From the NCBI RefSeq assembly GCF_021390595.1, contig NZ_JAJEJR010000001.1, positions 3,038,001 through 3,102,000 of the forward strand: DNA of 64,000 nucleotides, written 5' to 3'. Source of the stretch: Paraburkholderia sp. HP33-1. GTDB taxonomy: Bacteria > Pseudomonadota > Gammaproteobacteria > Burkholderiales > Burkholderiaceae. The position numbers and the translations under genes were made by a program. Of this stretch, positions 55,789-64,000 are shown one piece after another (the stretch's first letter is position 1; each line of letters begins with the position of its first letter). Under the pieces are notes generated by a model. The model searched no databases. It worked only from the letters and a program-made list of their open reading frames with translations, and was not told the DNA's origin.

Positions 55789-56535
55789 TCAAACTGGATT
55801 AGGGATATCGATAAACAGGTGTTCGATATCGAACGATTCGGACAGATGCTTGCCCACCGCCTGCACGCCGAAGCGTTCGGTCGCGTGATGACCGGCCGCG
55901 AGAAACGCGACGCCGCTTTCCGCCGCCGTGTGCATCACCGACTCCGATACCTCGCCGGTCACGTAGACGTCGACGCCCGCGTTGATCGCCGCGTCGAACA
56001 TGCCTTGCGCGGCGCCCGTGCACCAGCCGACGCGGCGCAGTTCGAGATCCGGATCGCCGAACACGAGCGGCGTACGGCCGAGCGTCTGCTCGATTTCGGC
56101 GCTCAGGTGCGACAGCGTGATCGGCATCGGCAACGTGGCAAGCCAGCCTAGATCGTTCTCGCCAAAGCGCGCGTCGCTGATCCAGCCCATCTTCGCGCCG
56201 ATCTGCGCGTTGTTGCCAAATTCGGGGTGATCGTCGAGCGGCAGATGGTAGGCGAACAGGTTCAGATCGTTCGTGAGCAGCAGCTTCAGGCGCGCATGTT
56301 TGCGGCCGGTGATCTGCGGCGCCTCACTGCGCCAGAAGTAGCCGTGATGGACCAGCACGGCGTCTGCGCCCCAGTCGATCGCGGCCTCCAGAAAGGCCAC
56401 CGATGCGGTCACGCCGGTCGCGAGTTTGTTGATCCGGCGGCGCCCTTCGACCTGCAATCCGTTCGGGCAATAGTCCTTGAAGCGCGCGGTTTCAAGGAGA
56501 TTGTTCAAGTACAATTCAAGTTCAATCCGATCCAT
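55789..56535 (-). CDS. Nif3-like dinuclear metal centre protein
   Basis: A 248-residue Nif3/YbgI family protein that forms a toroidal hexamer with two metal ions. Metal-ligand segments are [12 protein letters not shown] (near residue 63), the N-terminal [15 protein letters not shown], and the C-terminal [21 protein letters not shown]. coli YbgI has almost the same length. Function unresolved, often described as a possible hydrolase or GTP-cyclohydrolase-like protein. Its start is 19 bp from that of the divergent protease gene. Confidence 0.92.
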   Translation of the reverse strand: MDRIELELYLNNLLETARFKDYCPNGLQVEGRRRINKLATGVTASVAFLEAAIDWGADAVLVHHGYFWRSEAPQITGRKHARLKLLLTNDLNLFAYHLPLDDHPEFGNNAQIGAKMGWISDARFGENDLGWLATLPMPITLSHLSAEIEQTLGRTPLVFGDPDLELRRVGWCTGAAQGMFDAAINAGVDVYVTGEVSESVMHTAAESGVAFLAAGHHATERFGVQAVGKHLSESFDIEHLFIDIPNPV

Positions 56536-56554
56536 ATAGACCTCTAGTCTTCAG

Positions 56555-57775
56555 ATGCTTAGACGCTTCTGGCTGTTATTCGCCCAGGCGGTGACGGTGC
56601 TGTTGGCGCTGATGTTCATCATAGCGACCCTCAAACCGCAGTGGCTTCAGCGTCAAGGGCAGTTCGGCAGACAACTCGCCGAACCGATCGTCGCGCTGCG
56701 GGAAGTGTCGCCGGGCATGAGCCATGGCCACGCCGAAGCGTCCTATGCCGAAGCGGCGCAAAAGGCCATGCCCGCGGTCGTCAACGTGTTCTCCAGCAAG
56801 GATGGCTCACTGCCTCCCGACCCGCGCGCCAAAGATCCGCTGTTCCGCTACTTCTTCGGCGACAGGAACAATCGCAAGCAGCAGGAGCAGCCTGCCTCGA
56901 ATCTCGGCTCAGGCGTGATAGTGAGTTCGGAAGGTTACATTCTAACGAACCAGCACGTGGTCGACGGCGCCGATCAGATCGAGGTCGCGCTCGCCGACGG
57001 CCGCACCGCCAGCGCGAAGGTCATCGGCATCGACCCCGAAACCGATCTGGCCGTGCTCAAGGTCAACATGACCAACCTGCCCACCATCACGCTCGGCCGG
57101 ATAGAACAGACCCGCGTCGGCGACGTCGTGCTCGCGATCGGCAATCCGTTCGGCGTCGGGCAGACCGTGACGATGGGTATCGTCAGCGCGCTGGGCCGCA
57201 ACCACCTCGGCATCAACACGTTCGAAAACTTTATCCAGACCGACGCGCCGATCAATCCCGGCAACTCGGGCGGTGCGCTCGTCGACGTGAACGGCAACCT
57301 GCTCGGCATCAATACCGCGATCTACTCGCGCTCGGGCGGCTCGCTCGGAATCGGCTTCGCGATTCCGGTGTCGACCGCGCGCAGCGTGCTCGAGAGCATC
57401 ATCACGACCGGCACGGTCACGCGCGGCTGGATCGGCGTCGAACCGCAGGACGTGACGCCGGAAATCGCGGAGTCGTTCGGGCTCGATCAGAAGTCGGGCG
57501 CGATCGTCGCGGGCGTGCTGAAGAGCGGACCGGCCGACCGCGCGGGCATCAAACCCGGCGACATCCTGACGAACGTGAATGGCCAGGAGATCACCGATAC
57601 CACGCGTCTGTTGAACGTGATCGCGCAGATCAAGCCGGGCACGTCGGCGAAGGTGCATCTGGTGCGCAAGGGCCATCAGATCGATATCGACGTGATGATC
57701 GGCAAACGCCCGCCGCCGCCGAAGCAGGCGCCGGACGATAGCGGCGGCGATCAGCCCGATGACGACGGCGGTTGA
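56555..57775 (+). CDS. Membrane-anchored trypsin-like serine protease (DegS/AlgW/Do type)
   Basis: A 406-residue S1C protease of periplasmic quality control. An N-terminal membrane anchor (about residues 6-26) replaces a cleavable signal. The catalytic triad is His134 (TNQHVVDGAD), Asp164 (PETDLAVLKV) and Ser238 (PGNSGGALVDVNG). One PDZ domain follows (about 290-385, AGVLKSGPADRAGIKPGDILT). The tail is Pro/Asp-rich. A single PDZ and an anchor fit DegS/AlgW better than DegP. Whether it controls an RseA/MucA-like anti-sigma factor is not shown here. No ribosome-binding site is evident. Confidence 0.9.
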   Translation: MLRRFWLLFAQAVTVLLALMFIIATLKPQWLQRQGQFGRQLAEPIVALREVSPGMSHGHAEASYAEAAQKAMPAVVNVFSSKDGSLPPDPRAKDPLFRYFFGDRNNRKQQEQPASNLGSGVIVSSEGYILTNQHVVDGADQIEVALADGRTASAKVIGIDPETDLAVLKVNMTNLPTITLGRIEQTRVGDVVLAIGNPFGVGQTVTMGIVSALGRNHLGINTFENFIQTDAPINPGNSGGALVDVNGNLLGINTAIYSRSGGSLGIGFAIPVSTARSVLESIITTGTVTRGWIGVEPQDVTPEIAESFGLDQKSGAIVAGVLKSGPADRAGIKPGDILTNVNGQEITDTTRLLNVIAQIKPGTSAKVHLVRKGHQIDIDVMIGKRPPPPKQAPDDSGGDQPDDDGG

Positions 57776-57800
57776 GGGTGACTAAGGCTCCGTGCAACGA

Positions 57801-57831
57801 AAAAGGGCAGTCCGCGTTGGACTGCCCTTTT
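57801..57831. terminator. Bidirectional terminator between the protease gene and tatC
   Basis: Perfect 13-bp stem AAAAGGGCAGTCC/GGACTGCCCTTTT with 5-nt loop, U4 on both strands, between convergent genes. Confidence 0.92.
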
Positions 57832-57850
57832 CATTTCGACTTGCCACACC

Positions 57851-58633
57851 TCAACTCGACGGCGGACTCGCATCCTCGACGACTGCCGGCTGCTTGCCGA
57901 CGATCAGCCGCGCCGCGATGATGCCCGCTTCGTAGAGCAGAATCAGCGGAATCGCGAGGATCAGTTGCGAAAACACGTCCGGCGGCGTCACGACGGCCGA
58001 CACGACGAATGCTCCGACGATCACATACGGCCGGATTTCCTTGAGCTTTTTCAGCGTCAGCACGTTCATGCGCACCAGCAGCACGACGACGATCGGCACC
58101 TCGAACGTGACGCCGAACGCGATGAACATGGTTAGCACGAAGCTCAGGTAATTGTCGATATCGGTCGTCATCTCCGCGCCGAGCGGCGCGTTGTAGTGCG
58201 CCATTACGCGGAAGATGGTCGGAAACACGACGAAGTACGCGAACGCCATACCGCACAGGAACAGCGTATAGCTGCTCGCGACGAGCGGCCCGACCAGCTT
58301 CTTCTCGTGCTGATAGAGTCCCGGCGCGACGAACGCCCAGATCTGGTACAGCACGACCGGCAGCGCGATCACGAAGGCGACCAGCATCGTCACTTTCATC
58401 GGCACGAAGAATGAGCCGGTGACGTCGGTGACGATCATCTTGCCGTCCTTCGGTAGATTCATCATCAGCGGCCGCGCGAGCAGTTTGAAGATGTCCGGCG
58501 CCCAGTACACGAGCCCGATAAACACAACGATGACGGCGAGTCCCGCACGGATGATGCGGTCACGCAGTTCGACGAGGTGGGAAATGAAGGTCTCTTCAGT
58601 GCCTTCGTTCTGGGATTGCTGGGGGTCGCTCAC
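57851..58633 (-). CDS. tatC: Sec-independent protein translocase TatC
   Basis: Core receptor of the twin-arginine translocon. The 260-residue protein has about six transmembrane helices; the conserved N-terminal FISHLVELRDRIIRAGLAV and the loop segment KLVGPLVASSYTLFLCGMAFAYFVVFP (part). Last gene of tatABC (34 nt after tatB). Two Tat-signal proteins, the Rieske subunit and the GH28 enzyme, are encoded in the same window. Confidence 0.96.
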   Translation of the reverse strand: MSDPQQSQNEGTEETFISHLVELRDRIIRAGLAVIVVFIGLVYWAPDIFKLLARPLMMNLPKDGKMIVTDVTGSFFVPMKVTMLVAFVIALPVVLYQIWAFVAPGLYQHEKKLVGPLVASSYTLFLCGMAFAYFVVFPTIFRVMAHYNAPLGAEMTTDIDNYLSFVLTMFIAFGVTFEVPIVVVLLVRMNVLTLKKLKEIRPYVIVGAFVVSAVVTPPDVFSQLILAIPLILLYEAGIIAARLIVGKQPAVVEDASPPSS

Positions 58634-58667
58634 ACCGGCCCTCGGTTAGAGATTGTCGATCTGAACA

Positions 58668-59201
58668 TCAGAAAAACCGCGTCGGACGACGCAGGTTGAC
58701 AGGCGTATGCCGCGCCACGCGCGCGGCGCCCGACTGCACGCGCGTACGGCGCAGGCTCGCACGCTTGTACCAGGTGGGCGTGGCGCTCTGCTGGACGCGC
58801 CAGTTCTTGCGTTTGGGCGTGGCGGCCGGCGTGCTGACCGGCCACGAGGTGGCACCGGTGCTACCGGTGGCAGCGTCTTCGAGCGCGCCGCCGGCGATAC
58901 TCGGCGACACCGACGTACCGCTATTCCACGCTTCGTTCAGCTCACTCTCATGCTTGCGCAGATTGTCCTGGACCGCCGTTTCGACATTGGTCGCGGCCTT
59001 CTCGAACTCAGTCTTCATGCGCCGCAATTCGTCGAGTTCGATTTCGCGCGTGACCTCGGCCTTCACGTCGTTGATGTACCGCTGCGCGCGGCCGAACAGC
59101 GCACCCGCCGTGCGAGCCACACGCGGCAGGCGCTCAGGCCCGAGGACGACCAGCGCGACGACGCCGATCAGCGCCATCTTGGTTAGACCGAGGTCCAGCA
59201 T
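58668..59201 (-). CDS. tatB: Sec-independent protein translocase TatB
   Basis: A 177-residue single-pass protein: N-terminal helix MLDLGLTKMALIGVVALVVLGPERLP (part) with the GPE hinge, an amphipathic helix RVARTAGALFGRAQRYINDVKAEVTREIE (part), a helical linker, and a basic, Arg/Pro-rich C-terminal tail. Longer than TatA and with GPE rather than FG at the hinge, so TatB. Between tatA (48 nt) and tatC. Confidence 0.94.
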   Translation of the reverse strand: MLDLGLTKMALIGVVALVVLGPERLPRVARTAGALFGRAQRYINDVKAEVTREIELDELRRMKTEFEKAATNVETAVQDNLRKHESELNEAWNSGTSVSPSIAGGALEDAATGSTGATSWPVSTPAATPKRKNWRVQQSATPTWYKRASLRRTRVQSGAARVARHTPVNLRRPTRFF

Positions 59202-59249
59202 GAATTGGAATGTCCGTCAGAAACGCGGGAACGGCGCGAACGCCGCAGC

Positions 59250-59495
59250 TTAGCGGTAGTCGCCCGAATGCGGCGCCTTTTCCTTCGCTTCGACGTCCAC
59301 CGCGCCGTTGCGCGGCAGCTCGCGCTGCTGCTGTTGCGTGTCGGCCGACGGCGATTCGGCTTCCTTCATGCCTTCCTTGAAACCTTTCACTGCGCCGCCC
59401 AGATCGCTGCCGATGTTGCGCAGCTTCTTCGTGCCGAACACGAGCGCGACGATCAACAGAACGATCAACCAATGCCAAATACTCAGCGAACCCAT
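59250..59495 (-). CDS. tatA: Sec-independent protein translocase TatA
   Basis: An 81-residue pore-forming subunit: N-terminal helix [21 protein letters not shown] (part) ending at the FG hinge, amphipathic helix [23 protein letters not shown], and an acidic, Gln-rich tail. First gene of tatABC; GGAGAGCAGTC lies upstream. The 270-bp spacer to hinT contains no recognised feature. Confidence 0.95.
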   Translation of the reverse strand: MGSLSIWHWLIVLLIVALVFGTKKLRNIGSDLGGAVKGFKEGMKEAESPSADTQQQQRELPRNGAVDVEAKEKAPHSGDYR

Positions 59496-59764
59496 GACTG
59501 CTCTCCTTAACCCCGATACCGCATCTCGATGCGGCAGATTTGCATAACCTGAAGCGCGGACGCTTCGTCTCCATGTATCTCTAAGTTACCGCAGGCCGCC
59601 CCGGCTCGCTCGCGACGCCGCCGTCACCACCGTTGTCATTCTGGTCAGACGATCGCGTCGACGTTATTACACAGCGGTAGAAACAACGTCAGCACTATTG
59701 TCCTCGACCAAAACTCGCGGCGGCATTGCCTTTCACCCGGCACGCACGACACGCGAACCTGCGC

Positions 59765-60130
59765 TCAGCCCATGCGTTGCCAGGGGCGCGGTCCCGCGAG
59801 AATGTGCGCGTGCAGGTGATACACCTCCTGACCACCACCCGGACCAGTATTGATTACCGTGCGAAAGCCCGTTGCGCCACCGGAGTAAGCGACCCCCAAT
59901 TGCTCGGCCAGACGCGCAGTCAGGACAAGCATTCTACCAAGCAGAGGCGCGTCGTTTTCGGTGCAATTCGACAGCGTCGCGATGTGCTTGCGAGGAATCA
60001 CCAGCACGTGCGTTTCGGCCGCCGGACGGATGTCGCGAAAGGCGACGAACTCGTCGTCTTCGTGGACCTTGGTCGACGGGATTTCGCCGGCGGCGATCTT
60101 GCAGAAAAGACAGTTCGGATCGTGACTCAT
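59765..60130 (-). CDS. HIT family protein (HinT-like nucleoside phosphoramidase)
   Basis: A 121-residue histidine-triad hydrolase acting on nucleoside phosphoramidates. The active site HLHAHILAG is near the C-terminus. The N-terminal CLFCKIAAGEIPSTKVHEDDEF carries the CxxC zinc pair seen in many HIT proteins, followed by RPAAETHVLVIPRKHI. Start at MSHDPNC. It sits between tatA and the DUF4870-like gene at the end of the his region, common in this lineage. Confidence 0.94.
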   Translation of the reverse strand: MSHDPNCLFCKIAAGEIPSTKVHEDDEFVAFRDIRPAAETHVLVIPRKHIATLSNCTENDAPLLGRMLVLTARLAEQLGVAYSGGATGFRTVINTGPGGGQEVYHLHAHILAGPRPWQRMG

Positions 60131-60223
60131 CGTATTCCTGACGCGATATGACTTAAGCGAGCGAAGCCGCACGCGACCAGGTTCGACCCGAAAGCCGGCC
60201 CGCCCATACGGACCGGCTAGCGT

Positions 60224-60619
60224 TCAGACCCAGCCGGCCGGATTCGCGAACGGCTTGTTATCGTACAGGTACAACCAGCCTTTGATAATACGGTACAACA
60301 TCCATATGCTGACGGCCCACAGCACCGGAATGCCGATCACGACGAGCAGCAGCAACGCGCCGATCGCGTAACCGACAAGGCCCAGCCAGAACGTGCGGAT
60401 CTGCCATTCGAAGTGCGCTTCGTACGGCGTGCCGGCTACGTCTGGCCGCTTGATGTAGTTGATGATGATCGCGATCAGAATGGTGAGCCCGCCGGTCAGC
60501 CAGTGGACCGCGTAGAGCGCGTACAGCACGTGCGTGAGCGTGCGCAGGCTGCGCTCGCGTTCAGGCTCCATCGCGTGGCGGTAGACCGGCGGAGGGTAAT
60601 TTCCTTGCGGCTGTTCCAT
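60224..60619 (-). CDS. DUF4870-like small membrane protein
   Basis: A 131-residue protein with a short Pro/Arg-rich cytoplasmic N-terminus and about three hydrophobic segments (YALYAVHWLTGGLTILIAIIINY, LGLVGYAIGALLLLVVIGIPVLW, MLYRIIKGWLYLYD). The pattern of a helix, a hydrophilic YEAHFEWQIRTFW loop and two helices matches the DUF4870 style. Function unknown. Between hisE and hinT on the same strand. Confidence 0.8.
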   Translation of the reverse strand: MEQPQGNYPPPVYRHAMEPERERSLRTLTHVLYALYAVHWLTGGLTILIAIIINYIKRPDVAGTPYEAHFEWQIRTFWLGLVGYAIGALLLLVVIGIPVLWAVSIWMLYRIIKGWLYLYDNKPFANPAGWV

Positions 60620-60709
60620 GCTTGCGTCCTCCCGAACGTGCAGTTACCGCTATATAGGCGTCGGCATGCGCGACTTCAAGCGGAAACGCCAGATTTCCGC
60701 TTCGGTTGC

Positions 60710-61105
60710 TCAGTCGCCGTTCTCCTCGCGCTCGCGGCTCTTGCGCAGCGCCTTTTCCTCGATGCCCGACAGGCCTTCGCGCCGCTCGAGTTCGGCGACC
60801 ACGTCGGCGGGGCTCAGATCGAAATGCGACAGCATCACGAGGCAGTGGAACCATAGGTCCGCGACCTCGCCGACCAGCGCCTTCGGCGCGCCGCCGTGGC
60901 GCGCGTCCTTCGCGGCCAGCACGACTTCGGTGGCTTCTTCGCCGATCTTCTTCAGCACCGCGTCGTCGCCCTTGTGGAACAGGCGCGAAACGTACGAGAT
61001 GTCCGGATCGCCGCCCTTGCGGCTATCGATCACCGCCGCGAGGCGCAGCAGCGTGTCGAGCGTGGAAGCCTCGGCGGACGACGGGTTTTGCGTGGATTGC
61101 GTCAT
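60710..61105 (-). CDS. hisE: Phosphoribosyl-ATP pyrophosphatase
   Basis: Second step of histidine synthesis: PR-ATP to PR-AMP. The 131-residue MazG-fold protein has [25 protein letters not shown] (part), [16 protein letters not shown] and [18 protein letters not shown] with the Mg-binding Glu/Asp residues. The start overlaps the hisI stop by 4 nt (ATGA). HisE and HisI are separate genes here rather than fused. Confidence 0.95.
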   Translation of the reverse strand: MTQSTQNPSSAEASTLDTLLRLAAVIDSRKGGDPDISYVSRLFHKGDDAVLKKIGEEATEVVLAAKDARHGGAPKALVGEVADLWFHCLVMLSHFDLSPADVVAELERREGLSGIEEKALRKSREREENGD

Positions 61106-61512
61106 TTGTAAATGTGTTCGGGGTCTTTCAGCACAGGTTCGACGGCCTGCCAGTCGCCGTCGTCCACTGAGCCTTCGAATTTCTGGAAAAAGCACGAGTG
61201 GCGGCCGGTGTGGCACGCAATGCCCGACACCTGTTCGACTTTCAGCAGCACGACGTCTTCGTCGCAATCGAGCCGCACTTCATGCACATTCTGCACGTGG
61301 CCCGACTCCTCGCCCTTGAACCACAGGCGCTGGCGCGAGCGCGAAAAATACACCGCGCGGCCGGTCTCGACGGTCTTCGCGAGAGCCTCGCGGTTCATCC
61401 ACGCGAACATCAGCACGTCGTTCGTCGACGCTTCCTGCGCGATCACGGGCACGAGGCCGTTCGCGTCCCACTTGATCTTGTCGAGCCAGTTCACTGCCGA
61501 GGGGTTCGTCAC
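61102..61512 (-). CDS. hisI: Phosphoribosyl-AMP cyclohydrolase
   Basis: Third step of histidine synthesis: opens the adenine ring of PR-AMP. The 136-residue protein has [53 protein letters not shown] (part) and the C-terminal zinc Cys region [13 protein letters not shown]. Starts at GTG with GAGGT upstream, 1 nt after the hisF stop; overlaps hisE by 4 nt. Confidence 0.95.
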   Translation of the reverse strand: MTNPSAVNWLDKIKWDANGLVPVIAQEASTNDVLMFAWMNREALAKTVETGRAVYFSRSRQRLWFKGEESGHVQNVHEVRLDCDEDVVLLKVEQVSGIACHTGRHSCFFQKFEGSVDDGDWQAVEPVLKDPEHIYK

Positions 61513-61513
61513 G

Positions 61514-62287
61514 TCACAACCTCACCGAAATGCCCTGGTCGGCCATGAAGCGCTTGGCCTCGCCGACCGTGTGTTCGCCATAGTGGAAGATGCTCGCGGC
61601 GAGCACGGCGTCCGCGTGACCGCTCTTGATGCCGTCGGCGAGATGCTGCAGATTGCCGACGCCGCCCGAGGCGATCACCGACACCGGCACCGCGTCCGAG
61701 ACCGCGCGCGTGAGCGCAAGGTCGAAGCCGCTCTTGGTGCCATCGCGATCCATACTGGTCAGCAGGATTTCGCCGGCGCCGAGCTCGGCCATCTTGCGCG
61801 CCCATTCGACCGCATCGAGGCCGGTCGCCTTGCGGCCGCCGTGCGTGAACACTTCCCAGCGCGGCGTCTCGCCATCGGCCGACACGCGCTTCGCGTCGAT
61901 CGCGACGACGATGCATTGCGAGCCGTATTTGTCGGTCGCGTCCTTCACGAGCTGCGGGTTCGCGACCGCCGACGAGTTCATGCTGATCTTGTCCGCCCCC
62001 GCGTTCAGGAGGCGCCGCACGTCTTCGACCGCACGCACGCCGCCGCCGACCGTCAGCGGAATGAACACCTGCGAGGCGACCGCCTCGATGATCGGCAGGA
62101 TCAGGTCGCGCTGATCCGAGGTCGCGGTGATATCGAGGAACGTGAGTTCGTCGGCGCCCTGATCGTCGTAACGGCGCGCGATCTCGACCGGGTCGCCCGC
62201 GTCGCGCAGTTCGACGAAGTTGACGCCCTTGACCACGCGGCCCGCGGTGACGTCGAGACAGGGGATGATGCGTTTAGCTAGAGCCAT
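61514..62287 (-). CDS. hisF: Imidazole glycerol phosphate synthase, cyclase subunit
   Basis: Works with HisH to form IGP and AICAR. The 257-residue TIM barrel has the catalytic Asp in [44 protein letters not shown], and the second Asp in [15 protein letters not shown], with [11 protein letters not shown] phosphate binding. The start [12 protein letters not shown] is standard; the long upstream frame is not coding. hisI follows after 1 nt; a 194-nt gap separates it from hisA. Confidence 0.96.
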   Translation of the reverse strand: MALAKRIIPCLDVTAGRVVKGVNFVELRDAGDPVEIARRYDDQGADELTFLDITATSDQRDLILPIIEAVASQVFIPLTVGGGVRAVEDVRRLLNAGADKISMNSSAVANPQLVKDATDKYGSQCIVVAIDAKRVSADGETPRWEVFTHGGRKATGLDAVEWARKMAELGAGEILLTSMDRDGTKSGFDLALTRAVSDAVPVSVIASGGVGNLQHLADGIKSGHADAVLAASIFHYGEHTVGEAKRFMADQGISVRL

Positions 62288-62481
62288 GATCGTGCAAATC
62301 TGCCAATACCGCTGATGAGGCCGCTCGCTTGCAGGCAAGCGGCACGGTGCCGGCGCGAGCGGTTGCATCGCGCCGCGAGTGGGTGCCCGCCGGAAGCTGG
62401 AGCGATTCCGGGTACGTGATCGTGCGACGCGCGCTACCGGCAAGCCGTCGCTCGAGCGAGCGTCGCAAGCCGAAGCCGTGC

Positions 62482-63234
62482 TTAAGCGTCGTCCGCTTCG
62501 CGCAGCCGGTCCGCGAGCGTTTGCGCGGCTGCGAAGTCGAGGTCGCCCGAATAGATCGCGCGGCCACAGATCACGCCTTCGATGCCCTCGCCTTCGACTT
62601 CGCACAGCGATTCGATGTCCGTGAGGTTCGACAGCCCGCCGCTCGCGATCACCGGAATCTTGACCGCGCGCGCGAGGCGCACCGTCGCTTCGATGTTGAT
62701 GCCTTGCAGCATGCCGTCGCGGCCGATGTCGGTATAGATGATCGACTCGCAGCCGTAGTCCTCGAACTTGCGCGCGAGGTCGGCCACTTCGTGACCGGTC
62801 AGCTTGCTCCAGCCGTCGGTCGCGACCTTGCCGTCTTTCGCGTCGAGACCCACGATGATGTGGCCGCCGAACGCGGTGCACGCGTCCTGCAGAAAGCCGG
62901 GGTTCTTCACCGCGGCCGTGCCGATGATCACGTACGACAAACCGTCGTCCAGATAGCGCTCGATCGTGTTCAGGTCGCGGATACCACCGCCCAGCTGGAC
63001 CGGAATCTCGCCGCCCACTTCATCGATGATCGCCCGGATCGCATCGCCGTTCTTCGGCTTGCCGGCGAACGCACCGTTCAGATCGACCAGATGCAGACGG
63101 CGCGCGCCGCGGTTGACCCAATGTCGGGCCATTGCCGCCGGTTCCTCGGAGAAAATCGTCGCCTGGTCCATATCGCCTTGTTTGAGGCGTACACACTGAC
63201 CATCTTTCAGGTCGATGGCGGGAATCAGCAGCAT
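62482..63234 (-). CDS. hisA: 1-(5-phosphoribosyl)-5-[(5-phosphoribosylamino)methylideneamino]imidazole-4-carboxamide isomerase
   Basis: Isomerises ProFAR to PRFAR. The 250-residue TIM barrel has the catalytic Asp8 in [54 protein letters not shown], the second Asp in [14 protein letters not shown], and [13 protein letters not shown]. Between hisH (181-nt gap) and hisF (194-nt gap). Both gaps are unusually long for this operon and hold no recognised ORF. Confidence 0.96.
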   Translation of the reverse strand: MLLIPAIDLKDGQCVRLKQGDMDQATIFSEEPAAMARHWVNRGARRLHLVDLNGAFAGKPKNGDAIRAIIDEVGGEIPVQLGGGIRDLNTIERYLDDGLSYVIIGTAAVKNPGFLQDACTAFGGHIIVGLDAKDGKVATDGWSKLTGHEVADLARKFEDYGCESIIYTDIGRDGMLQGINIEATVRLARAVKIPVIASGGLSNLTDIESLCEVEGEGIEGVICGRAIYSGDLDFAAAQTLADRLREADDA

Positions 63235-63415
63235 AGCAATCGGGTGTTATCTGGGAATGGGTTGAAGGTCGGCGGCAGCGGCTGGCGAGTTAGCCCGCCG
63301 CAACGCCGTCCCGCTAGTTTAGTACAACTCTTTCGGCGCTCCAGCGGGGCGCCGATCGGATGCGGGACCGCGGCGCCGCGCGACGTGCGCGCGGCAACGG
63401 GATAAAGAAAGGCGT

Positions 63416-64000
63416 TCACGGGTTCCAGTGCACGAAGTTGCGATACACGCGCAGACCCGCCTCAGCGCTCTTTTCAGGGTGGAATTGGGTGGCGAAAATG
63501 TTATCCCGCGCTACCGCCGAGGTAAAGGGCACGCCATAGACCGTCTCGCCCGACGTATGCGCCGGGTTGTCCGGCACCACGTAGTAGCTGTGCACGAAGT
63601 AGAAGAACGCGTTGTCGGCGACGCCGTCCCATAGCGGATGCGGCTGCGCCTGGCGCACGCGGTTCCAGCCCATCTGCGGGACCTTGAAGCGCGAGCCGTC
63701 GTCCTGCACCTGGCCTTCGAGCTCGAAGCGCACTACCTTGCCGGGCAACAGACCCAGACCCGACGTATCGCCCTCGGCGCTCCAGTCGAACAGCATCTGT
63801 TCGCCGACGCACACGCCCATCAGCGGCTTGCTGCGCGACGCCTCGACGACCGCTTCCTGCAAGCCGGACTCGGCGAGACTGCGCATGCAGTCGGGCATCG
63901 CGCCCTGGCCGGGGAGCACCACGCGGTCGGCCGCGCGGATCGCTTCGGGACGATCGACGATCGCCACGTCCGCTTCCGGCGCGGCCTTGCGCAATGCCTG
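63416..64000 (-). CDS. hisH: Imidazole glycerol phosphate synthase, glutamine amidotransferase subunit (5' end outside window)
   Basis: Supplies ammonia to HisF. 194 residues are visible, starting in [18 protein letters not shown]; the usual N-terminus (about 20 residues) lies beyond position 64000. The nucleophile loop is [13 protein letters not shown] with catalytic Cys. The C-terminal His/Glu is [14 protein letters not shown], and VPQMGWNRV is family-specific. Internal Met or rare starts near 63994 are artefacts of the cut. Followed by hisA. Confidence 0.95.
   Translation of the reverse strand, partial: QALRKAAPEADVAIVDRPEAIRAADRVVLPGQGAMPDCMRSLAESGLQEAVVEASRSKPLMGVCVGEQMLFDWSAEGDTSGLGLLPGKVVRFELEGQVQDDGSRFKVPQMGWNRVRQAQPHPLWDGVADNAFFYFVHSYYVVPDNPAHTSGETVYGVPFTSAVARDNIFATQFHPEKSAEAGLRVYRNFVHWNP

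Noticed and set aside
61514..62881. A 455-codon minus-strand frame containing hisF with a 198-residue N-terminal extension
   Set aside because: The extension overlaps hisA in another frame and lacks coding character; HisF starts at [12 protein letters not shown].

Overview
The window is a GC-rich, gene-dense stretch of betaproteobacterial core chromosome. Gene content and order (gph-trpE-trpG-trpD-trpC, ugpBAEC, hemA-prfA-prmC-grxD-ubiX, and hisH-A-F-I-E running into hinT, tatABC, a DegS-like protease, nif3, petABC and sspAB) point to a Burkholderiaceae member, most likely Paraburkholderia or Burkholderia. This assignment is inferred from remembered synteny and protein style, not from a search. 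I see no insertion sequence, prophage, integrase, CRISPR array, rRNA or toxin-antitoxin pair. There is one tRNA (Thr, TGT).

Layout. 1-5 kb: phenylacetate-CoA ligase, MltA, a small membrane protein, ApaG, Rpe and Gph. 5-11 kb: the trp genes behind a candidate trp attenuator (a 24-codon leader with three Trp codons followed by a terminator hairpin), then a CYTH-domain protein and uracil-DNA glycosylase. 11-16 kb, minus strand: azoreductase, an M61 peptidase, DsbC, a UbiH-type monooxygenase and a small hypothetical. 16-25 kb, plus strand: YchF, the glycerol-3-phosphate ABC importer UgpBAEC, EttA and an AsmA-like protein. 25-28 kb, minus strand: HAD hydrolase, aminopeptidase P and a small membrane protein. 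28-35 kb, plus strand: an atypical response regulator, then HemA, PrfA, PrmC, GrxD, UbiX and a DODA-type dioxygenase. 35-48 kb is more accessory in character: an APC permease, a cold-shock protein, a YegD-like Hsp70, two MFS transporters, a nitroreductase, a TetR regulator with clear operators, two methyltransferases, a BaiN/HI0933-type flavoprotein and small proteins of unknown function. 48-51 kb: a GH28 pectinase-like enzyme with a Tat/lipoprotein signal. 51-64 kb, almost all minus strand: tRNA-Thr, SspB/SspA, the cytochrome bc1 complex, Nif3, the DegS-like protease (plus strand), TatABC, HinT, a DUF4870-like protein and the late his genes, with hisH cut by the right edge.

How it works together. 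The trp and his blocks are amino-acid biosynthesis units. hemA, ubiX and ubiH supply haem and ubiquinone, and petABC uses both in respiration. tatABC exports folded proteins; the Rieske subunit and the GH28 enzyme in this window both carry twin-arginine signals. DsbC, MltA and the DegS-like protease act in envelope quality control.

The most notable observations are the trp attenuator, a response regulator with Glu at the phospho-acceptor position, a 35-nt sequence present both inside the baiN-like gene and in an intergenic region 1.9 kb away, paired palindromic TetR operators, and a beta-clamp-like motif at the N-terminus of Ung. I found no clearly novel multi-gene system.
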